DNA of 64,000 nt, from contig NZ_JAPYPG010000005.1 in NCBI RefSeq assembly GCF_029937755.1, forward strand, positions 62,001-126,000. The letters run 5' to 3'. Origin of the DNA: Henriciella sp. (GTDB lineage Bacteria; Pseudomonadota; Alphaproteobacteria; Caulobacterales; Hyphomonadaceae). Numbering within the stretch: position 1 is the stretch's first letter; each line of letters opens with the position of its first letter. Shown here one piece after another: positions 24,927 to 33,917 of the stretch. The notes under the pieces were generated by a model. It did no database searches. It had not been told where the DNA came from and worked only from the letters and a program-made list of their open reading frames with translations. Made by a program: the position numbers and the translations under genes.

Positions 24927-25823
24927 ATGCCCGCAGACGGATTCGGCACAGTCGATACGACCCGTGACGACGCAGTGACGCTCCGGCCGTCGCCTGACCG
25001 CGATTGCCGGGTCATTGTTGTGGGCAACGAAAAGGGTGGCGCCGGCAAGTCGACGGTCGCCATGCACCTTTCCGTCGCCCTGATGCGCATGGGCCAGCGC
25101 GTCGGTGTCGTCGATCTCGACGTGCGCCAGCGCACCCTCACCCGCTATCTGGAGAACCGGCATCGCTGGATGCAGTCGACCGGCTCGAAACTGCCGATGC
25201 CGGAGATCATCCGCGTCGATGCATCGACCGAGCGCGACCTGGACACCGCCGAGCGGGAAGAGACCAATCGCCTGATGGGGGCCATCGACCGCCTCACAGC
25301 CGTCAGCGACTATATCATCATCGACGCGCCCGGCGGCGACACCTTCCTCTCACGTCTGGCGCATACGACAGCCGACACCCTCATCACGCCGCTGAATGAC
25401 AGCTTTGTCGACTTCGACCTTCTTGGCGATGTGAACCCGCAAACGCTGGAAGTCATCCGACCGAGTTTCTATTCCGAAATGGTGTGGAACTGCCGCAAGA
25501 AGAAGGCGCAGGCGTCGCGCAAGCCGATCGACTGGATCGTCATGCGCAACCGCGTCTCGCCGCTTGAGGCCCGCAACAAGCAGAAGGTCGGCGAGGCGCT
25601 GAATAATCTTTCCAAGCGGATCGGCTTTCGCCTGGCGCCCGGCTTGTCTGAGCGTGTGATCTATCGTGAGCTCTTCCCTGCCGGCCTGACCTTGCTCGAC
25701 CTGACTGAGCGCGGCTCCAATGTGGCCTTTACGATGAGCCATGTGGCTGCGCGTCAGGAGCTGCGCGACCTGGTCATCCTGCTTCAGCTCCCGGCCCTCG
25801 CTGGCACAGAAATAACGTTCTAA
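24927..25823 (+). CDS. mipZ: Cell-division site-positioning ATPase MipZ
   Basis: 298 residues. RVIVVGNEKGGAGKSTVAMHLSVALM holds the deviant Walker A (KGGAGKST), VVDLDVRQRTLTRYLENR follows, and IIIDAPGGDTFLSRLAH is Walker B/switch II. NDSFVDFDLLGDVNP, GFRLAPGLSERVIYRELFPAGLTLLDL and ARQELRDL match Caulobacter MipZ closely and separate it from ParA. MipZ forms a bipolar gradient through ParB and blocks FtsZ away from midcell. It is found in alphaproteobacteria, often those lacking MinCDE. A terminator follows at 25856. Confidence 0.95.
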   Translation: MPADGFGTVDTTRDDAVTLRPSPDRDCRVIVVGNEKGGAGKSTVAMHLSVALMRMGQRVGVVDLDVRQRTLTRYLENRHRWMQSTGSKLPMPEIIRVDASTERDLDTAEREETNRLMGAIDRLTAVSDYIIIDAPGGDTFLSRLAHTTADTLITPLNDSFVDFDLLGDVNPQTLEVIRPSFYSEMVWNCRKKKAQASRKPIDWIVMRNRVSPLEARNKQKVGEALNNLSKRIGFRLAPGLSERVIYRELFPAGLTLLDLTERGSNVAFTMSHVAARQELRDLVILLQLPALAGTEITF

Positions 25824-25855
25824 GCAGCCAGATCTTTTTCAACACCGCCACCGAA

Positions 25856-25893
25856 AAGCCCCGCCTCTTTTTCAGGAGACGGGGCTTTTTTTC
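25856..25893 (+). terminator. Rho-independent terminator after mipZ
   Basis: GCCCCG (25858-25863) pairs with CGGGGC (25880-25885), with further partial pairing inside, followed by seven or more T. A-rich sequence on the other side may let it also serve the convergent carboxypeptidase gene. Confidence 0.85.
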
Positions 25894-25924
25894 AATTGTT
25901 CGCTTTGAGACGAAGCTCGACCCC

Positions 25925-26926
25925 TTACGGTCCTTCCGGAGCGGTCGGGATGAGCTCCTCGAAACCGCTCTCGTCACCCTCACCGACTGGCGTCTTGTTC
26001 GGCGTGAAGACCTGGCCATTCAGCATCGGCATGGCCGCGCCGTTCGGATCGACTGGCGATTGCAGCGCGCTGAAGGCATAGCTGGCTTTCAGTTCGTCGG
26101 CTTCCTGATTTTCATCGAAGCTGTTGTAGGCCGCTTCGATCAGGTCGGTCACGTGTGCGTCGCGGGACTTTGAGGTCGAACCGCCGAACATGATCGCAAT
26201 GACACGGCGACCATCACGCTTTGCCGACGCCATCAGGTTGAACCCCGACGCCCGCGTATAGCCCGTCTTGATACCATCGACGCCGTCGACGCTTTTCAAC
26301 AGGTTGTTGTGGTTCTTGTAGGTGCGGCCGTTATAGGAAAAACTCGCCCGCGCGAAATAATGGTAATAGTCAGCGTGGTCCTCAAGCAGGCGTTCGGCCA
26401 GGATCGCCATATCGCGGGCCGTTGACAGCTGCTGGCTGTCAGGCAGGCCTGATGCATTCCGGAACGTCGTATTGTTCATGCCGAGGGAATTCGCCTTGGC
26501 CGTCATCAGTGTTGCGAAGCGGGACTCTGTTCCGCCAAGGCGCTCGCCCACAACCGCGGCAACGTCGTTGGCAGACTTTGTGATCAGGGAATCGATTGCG
26601 TCGCGCACACTGATTGTCGAACCGGCCTTGAGCCGCAGCGCCGACGGTGGCTGCGAAGCAGCATGACGGGAAACATAAAGCCGTTCGTTGAAGGTAACTT
26701 CGCCGGCCTTGAGCGCGTCGAAGAGCATGTAGAGCGTCATTGCCTTCGTCAGCGAAGCGGGAAAACGCGGCTCATCGGCATTGCGGGCGTGAAGGACTTC
26801 GTTTGTATCAGCATCCACGACAATGGATGCATACTTCTCTGCGATCGCCGCTGGTGCCATCACAACGATGACAGCGAGCGCGCCTAGAGCTGCCCGGATT
26901 TTCTTCCCGCCAGCGCGAAATGCCAT
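25925..26926 (-). CDS. D-alanyl-D-alanine carboxypeptidase (PBP5/6, DacF-like)
   Basis: 333 residues with signal peptide (cleaved near APAAIAE). The three active-site motifs are intact: SLTK (about residue 58), SAN (about 118) and KTG (about 219). The product trims the terminal D-Ala from peptidoglycan pentapeptides. The usual C-terminal PBP5 beta domain is short, replaced by a Pro/Glu tail without an obvious amphipathic anchor, so it may be freely periplasmic. It converges on mipZ across a shared terminator. Confidence 0.93.
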   Translation of the reverse strand: MAFRAGGKKIRAALGALAVIVVMAPAAIAEKYASIVVDADTNEVLHARNADEPRFPASLTKAMTLYMLFDALKAGEVTFNERLYVSRHAASQPPSALRLKAGSTISVRDAIDSLITKSANDVAAVVGERLGGTESRFATLMTAKANSLGMNNTTFRNASGLPDSQQLSTARDMAILAERLLEDHADYYHYFARASFSYNGRTYKNHNNLLKSVDGVDGIKTGYTRASGFNLMASAKRDGRRVIAIMFGGSTSKSRDAHVTDLIEAAYNSFDENQEADELKASYAFSALQSPVDPNGAAMPMLNGQVFTPNKTPVGEGDESGFEELIPTAPEGP

Positions 26927-27072
26927 GGATGTCCTCCGTCCCTGATACGTTATGAACCCCGGCCCTTGCGTGATTCGATCATAGGGTGACCGAATTCTCT
27001 TATCCAGCCGTTAAGCGCATTTACCTGCATGAACCATACCGCAGCTGAATCGTTAATGAATGTCGGAAATTA

Positions 27073-27087
27073 TTGTGCACCGCACAA
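27073..27087. promoter_or_regulatory. Candidate PhaR-type operator upstream of the phasin gene
   Basis: TTGTGC-ACC-GCACAA is a perfect 6-bp inverted repeat with TGC/GCA cores, 60 bp upstream of the phasin ATG. A second imperfect TTGC-AAGT-GCGA lies just after it. PhaR, the regulator of polyhydroxyalkanoate granule genes, binds TGC-N-GCA-type repeats before phasin genes, so this is a plausible site. phaR itself is not in the window. Confidence 0.45.
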
Positions 27088-27146
27088 AAAAATGTTGCAA
27101 GTGCGAACTGGGTGAGTTATATGGAGAGCATCAAAGGAGTTTTCCC

Positions 27147-27575
27147 ATGGCCAAGACTGAAACCAATATGTTTGGGGCATTCGCCCCTGAGACCTTCGTC
27201 AAAGCATTTCCCTTCGCCAATCAGTTCGGCGATATGGGCAAGGACGCGATGACCGCTGGCACGGAGAGCGCGAAAGCTTCCGTGAAAAGCTTCCAGGACG
27301 CCAGCGCTGCTGTGATGCGTCAGGCCCAGGACCGCGTAAGCATGACGGTCGAGACCGGCAAGACGCTGGCAGGCGCCAAGACGATGGAAGAAGCCATTGA
27401 AATCCAGTCTGCGTATATGCGTAGCGCTTTCAAGGCCCAGATGGACGGCCTCAGCGAACTCGCTGGCATCTACTCCACAGCCATGAAGGACTGCATGGAG
27501 CCTTTCGCTGGCTACACCAAGGAAATGATCGCAGAAACCAAGAAAGCGACGAACGCCAAGGCCAAGGCTTCCTGA
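27147..27575 (+). CDS. Phasin family protein (PHA granule coat)
   Basis: 142 residues from ATG 27147, with AAAGGAG 8 nt upstream. It is helical throughout: KASVKSFQDASAAVMRQAQDRVSMTVETGKTL and MEEAIEIQSAYMRSAFKAQMDGLSELAGIYSTAMKD match the Phasin_2 domain, ending in a basic Lys/Ala tail. Phasins coat polyhydroxyalkanoate granules. It is a single-gene unit with its own operator-like repeat upstream and a very strong terminator downstream, as expected for a highly expressed protein. Confidence 0.9.
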   Translation: MAKTETNMFGAFAPETFVKAFPFANQFGDMGKDAMTAGTESAKASVKSFQDASAAVMRQAQDRVSMTVETGKTLAGAKTMEEAIEIQSAYMRSAFKAQMDGLSELAGIYSTAMKDCMEPFAGYTKEMIAETKKATNAKAKAS

Positions 27576-27603
27576 TCTGCGCACTTCGCATGCAAAGTTA
27601 CCG

Positions 27604-27638
27604 TTGGCCGGCTGAAAGATCAGCCGGCCAATTTTTTT
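27604..27638 (+). terminator. Strong rho-independent terminator after the phasin gene
   Basis: A perfect 12-bp stem (27604-27615 with 27620-27631), a 4-nt loop AAGA and seven T. Confidence 0.95.
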
Positions 27639-27696
27639 GATGCCTCAACTGCATCGCAGGGAATACGCCGCGCTGGTGAGCCGTTAGGGTCATATT

Positions 27697-28101
27697 ATGA
27701 GCAAACGGGTGGATTTCGAGACAGTTGTGCGGCCCGGTTCGCCGAACACATATCTCGTGGCCCCCGAAGGCCTGTGCCGGAATGCCGAGCCGGATGCCTT
27801 CTCACCGGAATTCGCGTTCACCCCTGACGGTCTCTTCTCTGCGTTTGAAGAAGTCATTGAGCAGCACGGCAACTGGACGATCCGTGGCACCGATACGGTG
27901 GCTCGCCAGATTGACCTGATCGCGGTTACCAAGGTGCTCAAATTTCGCGACGACGTCGCGCTGCGGGCCCTACCTGTGGAGGGCGCACCAGAGAAATCGA
28001 AATTAGCTGTCTATTCACGCTCGCGAGTCGGCTATCATGATCTGGGAGCCAACCGAAAAAGGGTGGAGCGGCTGATCGTGGAGTTGAAAGAAAAAGTATG
28101 A
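27697..28101 (+). CDS. DUF1499 family protein
   Basis: 134 residues, ATG 27697. No signal peptide. The family features are the N-terminal PGSPNTYLVAPEGLC and the C-terminal SRSRVGYHDLGANRKRVERLIVEL, both typical of DUF1499. The family's function is unknown; some members are membrane-associated. This one lacks the membrane helices seen in longer relatives. It lies 72 bp before clpS and could share its promoter. Confidence 0.78.
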   Translation: MSKRVDFETVVRPGSPNTYLVAPEGLCRNAEPDAFSPEFAFTPDGLFSAFEEVIEQHGNWTIRGTDTVARQIDLIAVTKVLKFRDDVALRALPVEGAPEKSKLAVYSRSRVGYHDLGANRKRVERLIVELKEKV

Positions 28102-28172
28102 GGTGCAGCTTGATCAGTGATCTGCACCTGTTCAGGCTTAAAATTGCCAAACCCTAACCATATCTGTTTGAC

Positions 28173-28535
28173 ATGACTGCTAGAGACGACAGACCGAAGC
28201 TTGCCGAACCGGAAGATCCTTCCGGCCCGTCTCGCACGGACGGCACGGGACTGGCCACCGAAACGCGCGTCAAGACGAAGAAGCCGTCCATGTACCGCGT
28301 CCTGCTGCTCAATGACGACTACACCCCGATGGAATTCGTCGTCTTCGTTCTCGAGCAGTTCTTCAACAAGAGTCGCGAACAGGCGACCCGTATCATGCTG
28401 CATGTTCACCAGAAGGGGGTCGGTGTCTGCGGTGTCTACACTTTCGAAGTCGCTGAAACGAAAGTGGCTCAGGTCATGGACCTGGCGCGGCGTAACGAGC
28501 ATCCTCTGCAATGCACGATGGAGAAAGAGGATTAG
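28173..28535 (+). CDS. clpS: ATP-dependent Clp protease adaptor ClpS
   Basis: 120 residues with an unstructured N-terminus (about 38 residues) and the ClpS core: [24 protein letters not shown] (Asn-Asp of the N-degron pocket), [27 protein letters not shown] and [10 protein letters not shown]. It hands N-end-rule substrates to ClpA, encoded 6 bp downstream. Confidence 0.96.
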   Translation: MTARDDRPKLAEPEDPSGPSRTDGTGLATETRVKTKKPSMYRVLLLNDDYTPMEFVVFVLEQFFNKSREQATRIMLHVHQKGVGVCGVYTFEVAETKVAQVMDLARRNEHPLQCTMEKED

Positions 28536-28541
28536 AAGCCT

Positions 28542-30866
28542 ATGCCTTCACTGACCGATAGCCTCGAAACAGCCCTGGAAAAAGCGCTTAACCTCGCTGG
28601 CGAACGCTCACACGAGTATTCGACCCTCGAGCACCTTCTGCTGGCGCTTACCGAAGACACCGACGCGGTTGAAGTGATGACGGCCTGCAAGGTCGATCTT
28701 AACCAGCTGCGCCAGTCGCTGACCCAGTATATCGACGAGGAACTGTCGAGCCTGATTACCGATAATCCGGCTGCCAGCGTGCAGCCGACCGCCGCTTTCC
28801 AGCGTGTGGTCCAGCGCGCAATCCTTCACGTCGAAAGCTCCGGCCGCGACGAGGTGTCCGGCGCGAACGTCCTGATCTCGATCTTTTCCGAACGCGAAAG
28901 CCACGCCGCCTACTTCCTGCAGGAGCAGGACATGACGCGCTACGACGCGGTCAATTTCGTGTCGCACGGCCTCGCCAAATCGCCAGGCATGTCGCGCAGC
29001 TCCACGCCGCGCGGTGCGGAAGAGACCGAACAGCAAGCCAAGGCCGGACCGGCCAAGGAAGCCCTTGAAGCCTATTGCGTGAACCTCAATGAGAAAGCCA
29101 AGCAGGGCAAGATCGACCCGCTCATCGGCCGCGATTTCGAGATCGAGCGCTGCATCGAAGTGCTTTGCCGCCGTTCCAAGAACAACCCGGTCCTTGTCGG
29201 CGACCCGGGCGTTGGCAAGACGGCGATCGCGGAAGGCCTCGCCAAGAAGATTGTCGATGGCGAGGTTCCGGAAATCCTGGAAGACGCTGTTATCTGGGCG
29301 CTCGACATGGGCGCCCTGCTTGCCGGCACGCGGTATCGCGGTGACTTCGAGGAACGCCTCAAGGCCGTGATGAAGGAAATCGCCGAGCAGGAAAAAGGCA
29401 TCCTGTTCATTGATGAAATCCACACCGTCATCGGTGCGGGCGCCACTTCCGGCGGCGCGATGGATGCCTCCAACCTGCTAAAGCCGGCCCTGCAAAGCGG
29501 CGAAGTTCGTTGCATGGGGTCGACGACCTTCAAGGAATTCAAGCAGCACTTCGAAAAGGACCGCGCGCTTGCCCGCCGCTTCCGCAAGATCGATGTGGTC
29601 GAGCCGTCCGTTCCGGATGCCGTGAAGATCCTGACCGGCCTCAAGCCGACCTTCGAGGAGTTCCACGGCCTGCGCTATACGAATGAAGCGATCAAGACCG
29701 CCGTCGAGCTCTCGGCGCGCTACATCACTGACCGCAAGCTGCCGGACAAGGCAATCGACGTGATCGATGAAGCCGGTGCCACCCAGTGGCTGCTTCCGGA
29801 AAGCAAGCGCCGCAAGCAAATCGGGACTAAGGAGATCGAGGCCATCGTTGCCAAGATCGCCCGCATCCCTCCCAAGCAGGTCACCAAGGACGACGCGGTC
29901 GCACTCAAGAATCTCGAGCCGGACCTCAAGCGGGTTGTTTATGGCCAGGACGCCGCCATCGAGGCGCTCTCCTCGTCCATCAAGCTGGCCCGTGCCGGCC
30001 TGCGCGAACCGAACAAGCCGATCGGCTCGTACCTGTTCACCGGTCCGACCGGTGTCGGCAAGACCGAGGTCGCGCGTCAGCTCGCCTCAATCATGGGCGT
30101 CGAGCTGCTGCGCTTCGACATGTCGGAGTATATGGAGCGGCATACGGTCTCCCGCCTGATCGGCGCGCCTCCGGGCTATGTCGGCTTTGACCAGGGCGGC
30201 CTGCTCACCGATGGCGTGATGCAGCATCCGCACTGTGTGCTCCTGCTCGACGAAATCGAGAAGGCGCATATGGACCTGTTCAACATCCTGCTTCAGGTGA
30301 TGGATAATGGCGCGCTGACGGATGCGAATGGCCGCAAGGTCGACTTCCGGAATGTGATCCTGATCATGACCACGAATGCCGGTGCCTCGGACGCTGCCAA
30401 GAATTCGATTGGCTTCGGTCGCGGCAAGAAGACTGACGAGCAGGAAGATGCGCTCAAGCGTCTCTTCACGCCGGAGTTCCGCAACCGTCTCGACTCGACG
30501 ATCACCTTTGGTGGCCTCACGCCGGAGATCATCGAGCGGGTTGTCGAGAAATTCGTCCTGCAACTGGAAGTCCAGCTCGCCGATCGCAACGTTACGATCG
30601 AACTCAGCGAAGAGGCCCGCCACTGGCTCGCCGAGCGAGGCTTCGACGAGGAGTTTGGTGCCCGGCCGCTGTCGCGGACCATCCAGGAGCACGTCAAGAA
30701 GCCGATGGCGGAAGAGCTCCTCTTTGGCAAGCTCGCCAAGGGCGGTGCTGTCAAAATCGACATCGACAAGGACGACGACGAGAAGCTCGCCTTCAAGTAC
30801 ATCGAGGACAAGGGCAAGAAGTCCAAACCCTCGAAGAAGAAGGACAAGCCCGAGCAGGTCGACTAG
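28542..30866 (+). CDS. clpA: ATP-dependent Clp protease ATP-binding subunit ClpA
   Basis: 774 residues. An N-terminal Clp_N repeat domain (about 1-150) binds ClpS. AAA-1 has Walker A GDPGVGKT and Walker [13 protein letters not shown]-2 has GPTGVGKT and [11 protein letters not shown]. The unfoldase feeds substrates to ClpP, whose gene is not in the window. A Lys/Asp-rich tail ([16 protein letters not shown]) is longer than in E. coli. It ends at a terminator (30892). Confidence 0.97.
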   Translation: MPSLTDSLETALEKALNLAGERSHEYSTLEHLLLALTEDTDAVEVMTACKVDLNQLRQSLTQYIDEELSSLITDNPAASVQPTAAFQRVVQRAILHVESSGRDEVSGANVLISIFSERESHAAYFLQEQDMTRYDAVNFVSHGLAKSPGMSRSSTPRGAEETEQQAKAGPAKEALEAYCVNLNEKAKQGKIDPLIGRDFEIERCIEVLCRRSKNNPVLVGDPGVGKTAIAEGLAKKIVDGEVPEILEDAVIWALDMGALLAGTRYRGDFEERLKAVMKEIAEQEKGILFIDEIHTVIGAGATSGGAMDASNLLKPALQSGEVRCMGSTTFKEFKQHFEKDRALARRFRKIDVVEPSVPDAVKILTGLKPTFEEFHGLRYTNEAIKTAVELSARYITDRKLPDKAIDVIDEAGATQWLLPESKRRKQIGTKEIEAIVAKIARIPPKQVTKDDAVALKNLEPDLKRVVYGQDAAIEALSSSIKLARAGLREPNKPIGSYLFTGPTGVGKTEVARQLASIMGVELLRFDMSEYMERHTVSRLIGAPPGYVGFDQGGLLTDGVMQHPHCVLLLDEIEKAHMDLFNILLQVMDNGALTDANGRKVDFRNVILIMTTNAGASDAAKNSIGFGRGKKTDEQEDALKRLFTPEFRNRLDSTITFGGLTPEIIERVVEKFVLQLEVQLADRNVTIELSEEARHWLAERGFDEEFGARPLSRTIQEHVKKPMAEELLFGKLAKGGAVKIDIDKDDDEKLAFKYIEDKGKKSKPSKKKDKPEQVD

Positions 30867-30891
30867 ACCTCTCAGGCAACCAGACAGATCG

Positions 30892-30926
30892 AAACGGCCG
30901 GAGGGAGCCTCCGGCCGTTTTCTTTT
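30892..30926 (+). terminator. Rho-independent terminator after clpA
   Basis: A 13-bp stem (30892-30904 with 30908-30920) and a T-rich tract. It lies in the short gap to the convergent sterol-desaturase-family gene. Confidence 0.9.
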
Positions 30927-31772
30927 TCAGACGATGCCCCAGAGCATGAAGCCGCTATAGCCGATAAGTCCGGTTGAGATCACGAACAGGGCGATCATGT
31001 TGGAAGCTTGCATGATCTCAGGTCGCTCTACGCCGCGGCGCGTACGAGCCCTGGTAATGTCCCGCCCGATCAGCAGGTCGAGATATCGCCCCGATCCGCC
31101 ATTGACCAGGCCCGCCTGCCCTTCCCACACTTTCGGGTTGCGGAAGGTACCGAACAGCATGTCCCAGATGGGAATGTCCCCGTAATTATAGTGGTGGACG
31201 CCCCGCTCATGGTGTAACGCATGGCTTTCCGGCCGGGTGATGATGTAACCGAGCCAGCGCGGCGTGCGGATGTTCGCGTGCTGGAACAGGCCGCAGAAGG
31301 TACTTACCATGACCGCGAACATGATTGCTCCGGGCGACACGCCAAGCGTCAGCGTAAGAGCCAGACTGCCGATGAAGGCAAAGCCGATCACATCCAGCGG
31401 GTGGAAATAGAGCGCCCCCCAGATGTCCACGCGTTCGGCGCTGTGGTGGGTCTGATGAAAGATCCGCCACAGAACGTCATTGCTATGCATGGTGCGGTGC
31501 CAGGCATAGATGCCGAGCTGGTAGAGCAGGAGCGCGGCCGGTCCGGCAATCCAGACCGGCCAGGCCGTGCCGTCGACCAGCTGGTACTGGCCAAGCCAGG
31601 CATCCCAGATGAACGGCGAATACCCAGCCAGGAAAAAGTACATCACTGCCGAGGCCAAGCCTTTGAGACGCCAGGCCTTCACCGTCGGGAAGGTCCGGGC
31701 TGGAATGATGAAGTCCAGCAGGACAAGAGCGCCGAAAACGGCAAAAAAGAAATAATCAAGCAGACCAAACAT
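30927..31772 (-). CDS. Sterol desaturase / fatty acid hydroxylase family protein
   Basis: 281 residues with several membrane helices and the di-iron histidine boxes HRTMH, HQTHH and HALHH (about residues 92, 105 and 184) of the family. These membrane enzymes use O2 to hydroxylate or desaturate lipids, sterols or carotenoids. The substrate cannot be read. Divergent from a TetR regulator across a 240-bp gap with symmetric repeats, so it is the likely target of that regulator. Confidence 0.9.
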   Translation of the reverse strand: MFGLLDYFFFAVFGALVLLDFIIPARTFPTVKAWRLKGLASAVMYFFLAGYSPFIWDAWLGQYQLVDGTAWPVWIAGPAALLLYQLGIYAWHRTMHSNDVLWRIFHQTHHSAERVDIWGALYFHPLDVIGFAFIGSLALTLTLGVSPGAIMFAVMVSTFCGLFQHANIRTPRWLGYIITRPESHALHHERGVHHYNYGDIPIWDMLFGTFRNPKVWEGQAGLVNGGSGRYLDLLIGRDITRARTRRGVERPEIMQASNMIALFVISTGLIGYSGFMLWGIV

Positions 31773-32012
31773 GACTGCCTCCTCCGGTTTGAGTTTGCAG
31801 GAAGGCTCATTGCCTCCGCTGGACGGAAGATCGCTGGAGGATGCATTTTAAACTAGAAAGCGCGTGGTACAGTTATTCTGGATCGGAGAATAACGCATAC
31901 ATTTCCGCAGCTTATGGCTGCGTATTGGCATTGCGCGAGAGGTCCCGCTTCCTTTCACAACTGCAAAACTGTACCCTCGGTCTAGTAATATTCGTCAAAT
32001 AAGAGCTGACCG
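31773..32012. promoter_or_regulatory. Divergent regulatory region with matched inverted elements
   Basis: GTTATTCT (31872-31879) and AGAATAAC (31887-31894) form a perfect 8-bp inverted repeat with a 7-bp spacer, a typical TetR operator size. In addition the composite ACTAGA...GGTACAGTT (31852-31857, 31866-31874) recurs in reverse orientation as AACTGTACC...TCTAGT (31967-31975, 31981-31986) near the tetR start. The two copies face opposite ways, each placed close to one of the divergent genes, which suggests a duplicated promoter/operator element. Confidence 0.55.
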
Positions 32013-32639
32013 ATGAGTGCGACGACCAAAAGCAAGGGTGAGATGACTCGCGACCGCATCCTGGAGATTGCTGAGTCCGCTGTGCTCGCCAAAGGCTTTT
32101 CGAACACGTCGATTGACGAAATCATCGCCGAGGCCGAACTGACCAAAAGCGGCTTCTTCTACCATTTTCGTGACAAGACCGAGCTTGCGCGTGCCCTGCT
32201 CAGCCGCTCTTTCGAACAGGATGACATCATTCTGGGTGGCATCTTCGAGCGCGCACGCGAACTTAGCGATGATCCTTTGCATGCCTTTCTCGTCGGCCTG
32301 CGGATGCTGGCAGAGACGATGGGTAACATGGATAAGGCCCATCCCGGCTGCATGGTTGCCACGGTCACCTATCACGACAAGCAGTTTAACGATGACATCC
32401 GGACAATGAACCGCAACGGGATGGTCCGATGGCGCGCGCTCTTCCTGAGTTTTCTCGTAGAGATCGTCCAGACCTACCCTCCGCGCGCAGATGTCGATGT
32501 CGATGCGCTAGCGGACATGCTGTCTGTGACTGTCGAGGGCGGCATCATACTGTCGAAAGTCTTTGATGATCCCAAGGTGCTTGCTGACCAGATCATGCAA
32601 TACCGCACCTTCATCCGCCTGCTCTTCCAGGGAAACTGA
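32013..32639 (+). CDS. TetR/AcrR family transcriptional regulator
   Basis: 208 residues. The N-terminal HTH is clear: RDRILEIAESAVLAKGFSNTSIDEIIAEAELTKSGFFYHFRDKTEL. The ligand domain has a Cys in AHPGCMVATVTYHDKQFND, in the 'GC' motif common to TetR_C regulators of electrophile or fatty-acid response. It is divergent from the sterol-desaturase-family gene and probably represses it and itself through the repeats between them. Confidence 0.92.
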   Translation: MSATTKSKGEMTRDRILEIAESAVLAKGFSNTSIDEIIAEAELTKSGFFYHFRDKTELARALLSRSFEQDDIILGGIFERARELSDDPLHAFLVGLRMLAETMGNMDKAHPGCMVATVTYHDKQFNDDIRTMNRNGMVRWRALFLSFLVEIVQTYPPRADVDVDALADMLSVTVEGGIILSKVFDDPKVLADQIMQYRTFIRLLFQGN

Positions 32640-32651
32640 CGCTGGCGCCTT

Positions 32652-33068
32652 TTACCAGACCATAGCTTCCTTCAGCTTGGCGTGGAGGTCGGGCGGGATG
32701 TCCTGGGCGGCCTTGTCAGCCTGCAGGTCGGCCGGCGCTTCGCCCGGCTTGAGATAGCGCCAGCCCTGGAAGGGCCGCTTTGGCGTTGGGTCGACGGCGA
32801 TGAGTTCCGGGTCGAAGACGAGCTCGCAAGCCCGCCGTCCGCCACGGTCCTCGATCTCGCGAATGTCGGTGAAAGCCTGGCGCACCTGGATCACGCCCTT
32901 GATCACCCAGTAGATCGAGCCGCCATCGAGTAGCTGACCCATCTGTTTTGGCACCATACGCGTATGATGAACCGGCGCGGGATGGCGCTTCATCAACCGC
33001 TTCTGCCAGGCTTCGAGATCGCCGACATCATCTGCGCCGACGCAGAGTTTGACCATGTGCAGTGTCAC
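32652..33068 (-). CDS. DUF1489 family protein
   Basis: 138 residues from GTG 33068, or 134 from ATG 33056; the open frame beyond that lies inside the next gene. HMVKLCVGADDVGDLEAWQ, VHHTRMVPKQMGQLLDGGSIYWVIKGVIQVRQ and PTPKRPFQGWRYLKPGEAPADL are the DUF1489 signatures. Conserved in alphaproteobacteria, function unknown. It begins 11 bp after the stop of the upstream gene, so the two are probably co-transcribed. It converges on tetR. Confidence 0.85.
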   Translation of the reverse strand: MTLHMVKLCVGADDVGDLEAWQKRLMKRHPAPVHHTRMVPKQMGQLLDGGSIYWVIKGVIQVRQAFTDIREIEDRGGRRACELVFDPELIAVDPTPKRPFQGWRYLKPGEAPADLQADKAAQDIPPDLHAKLKEAMVW

Positions 33069-33078
33069 GAGGGTTAAT

Positions 33079-33810
33079 TTAACGCGCTGCGAGCCCGCGA
33101 CCAGAGGAAGACTGCCGCCGGGCTTCGTAATCTGCTTCTGCCTGTGGATTGGCGAAGAAGATCTCAATGGAGGTAACCGTCGCAGTGTAATGGCGCTCGA
33201 TAGTGCGGAAGCCACCCTTCGCCGTCATCGATAGACTGTAGGAAGCTACATAGGAAAAGCCCCAATTCGGGTCGCTCTCCAACAGATAGGATTGTTCGAA
33301 AGCCGTCAGCCGCCCGCCCTTCGGTCCGCGAACCGGATGGGGCAGCTCATAATCAAGCCGCATGAAACGGCCTGATTGCGGGTCGAGCCAGGCTTCGGCA
33401 TCGACGCGCTCGGCGAACCAGGCATCCAGTTCAGTGTCGTTGAGTGAAGGGTGATGGCGAAAGCGGACACGCCATGCCGCGCCAAGGTCACTGACATCGA
33501 CCCGCGCACCGACGCTGGGACGTAGATCATCCGGAAAGAGCCGGCCATCAGGCGCGGGTTCCTGGCTCCACTCAAGGGCGGTGTCATCGAGATCGTCGTC
33601 GCGGCCACGTGAGGCGACCAGCTGCCAGCGCTCGCTGACATCAAGGCGCGGGTCGAAGCGGAATTCCCGCATGGCATCATCGCTGACCAGCCGGATCGTG
33701 AAGGCCGCTCGAAGGGTATCTGGAGATTCCGTGGCACGCAGCGCCTGGTCTACCGGCCCGCTCTGAGCCGATAATTGATACGCCAGGGCAATGAGCAGCC
33801 CGCTCCCCAA
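33079..33810 (-). CDS. Hypothetical secreted protein, 243 aa
   Basis: Starts at TTG 33810, with GGAGG 5 nt upstream. A short signal peptide (cleaved about SAQ) is followed by a beta-rich domain of alternating charged and aromatic strands (AWRVRFRHHPSL, RFMRLDYELPHPV, YVASYSLSMTAKGGF). It ends with an Arg/Ser-rich tail. Not recognised. Probably periplasmic, in an operon with the DUF1489 gene. Confidence 0.7.
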   Translation of the reverse strand: MGSGLLIALAYQLSAQSGPVDQALRATESPDTLRAAFTIRLVSDDAMREFRFDPRLDVSERWQLVASRGRDDDLDDTALEWSQEPAPDGRLFPDDLRPSVGARVDVSDLGAAWRVRFRHHPSLNDTELDAWFAERVDAEAWLDPQSGRFMRLDYELPHPVRGPKGGRLTAFEQSYLLESDPNWGFSYVASYSLSMTAKGGFRTIERHYTATVTSIEIFFANPQAEADYEARRQSSSGRGLAAR

Positions 33811-33917
33811 AACAACCTCCAGAAGCCCGCACGTTTGCCAGCTTGTCCACGAATCCCCTGTTTAGGGGTTCGCAGATTTACAGCGCCTGAATGAGGCCGA
33901 AATCAGACCGCGGAACT

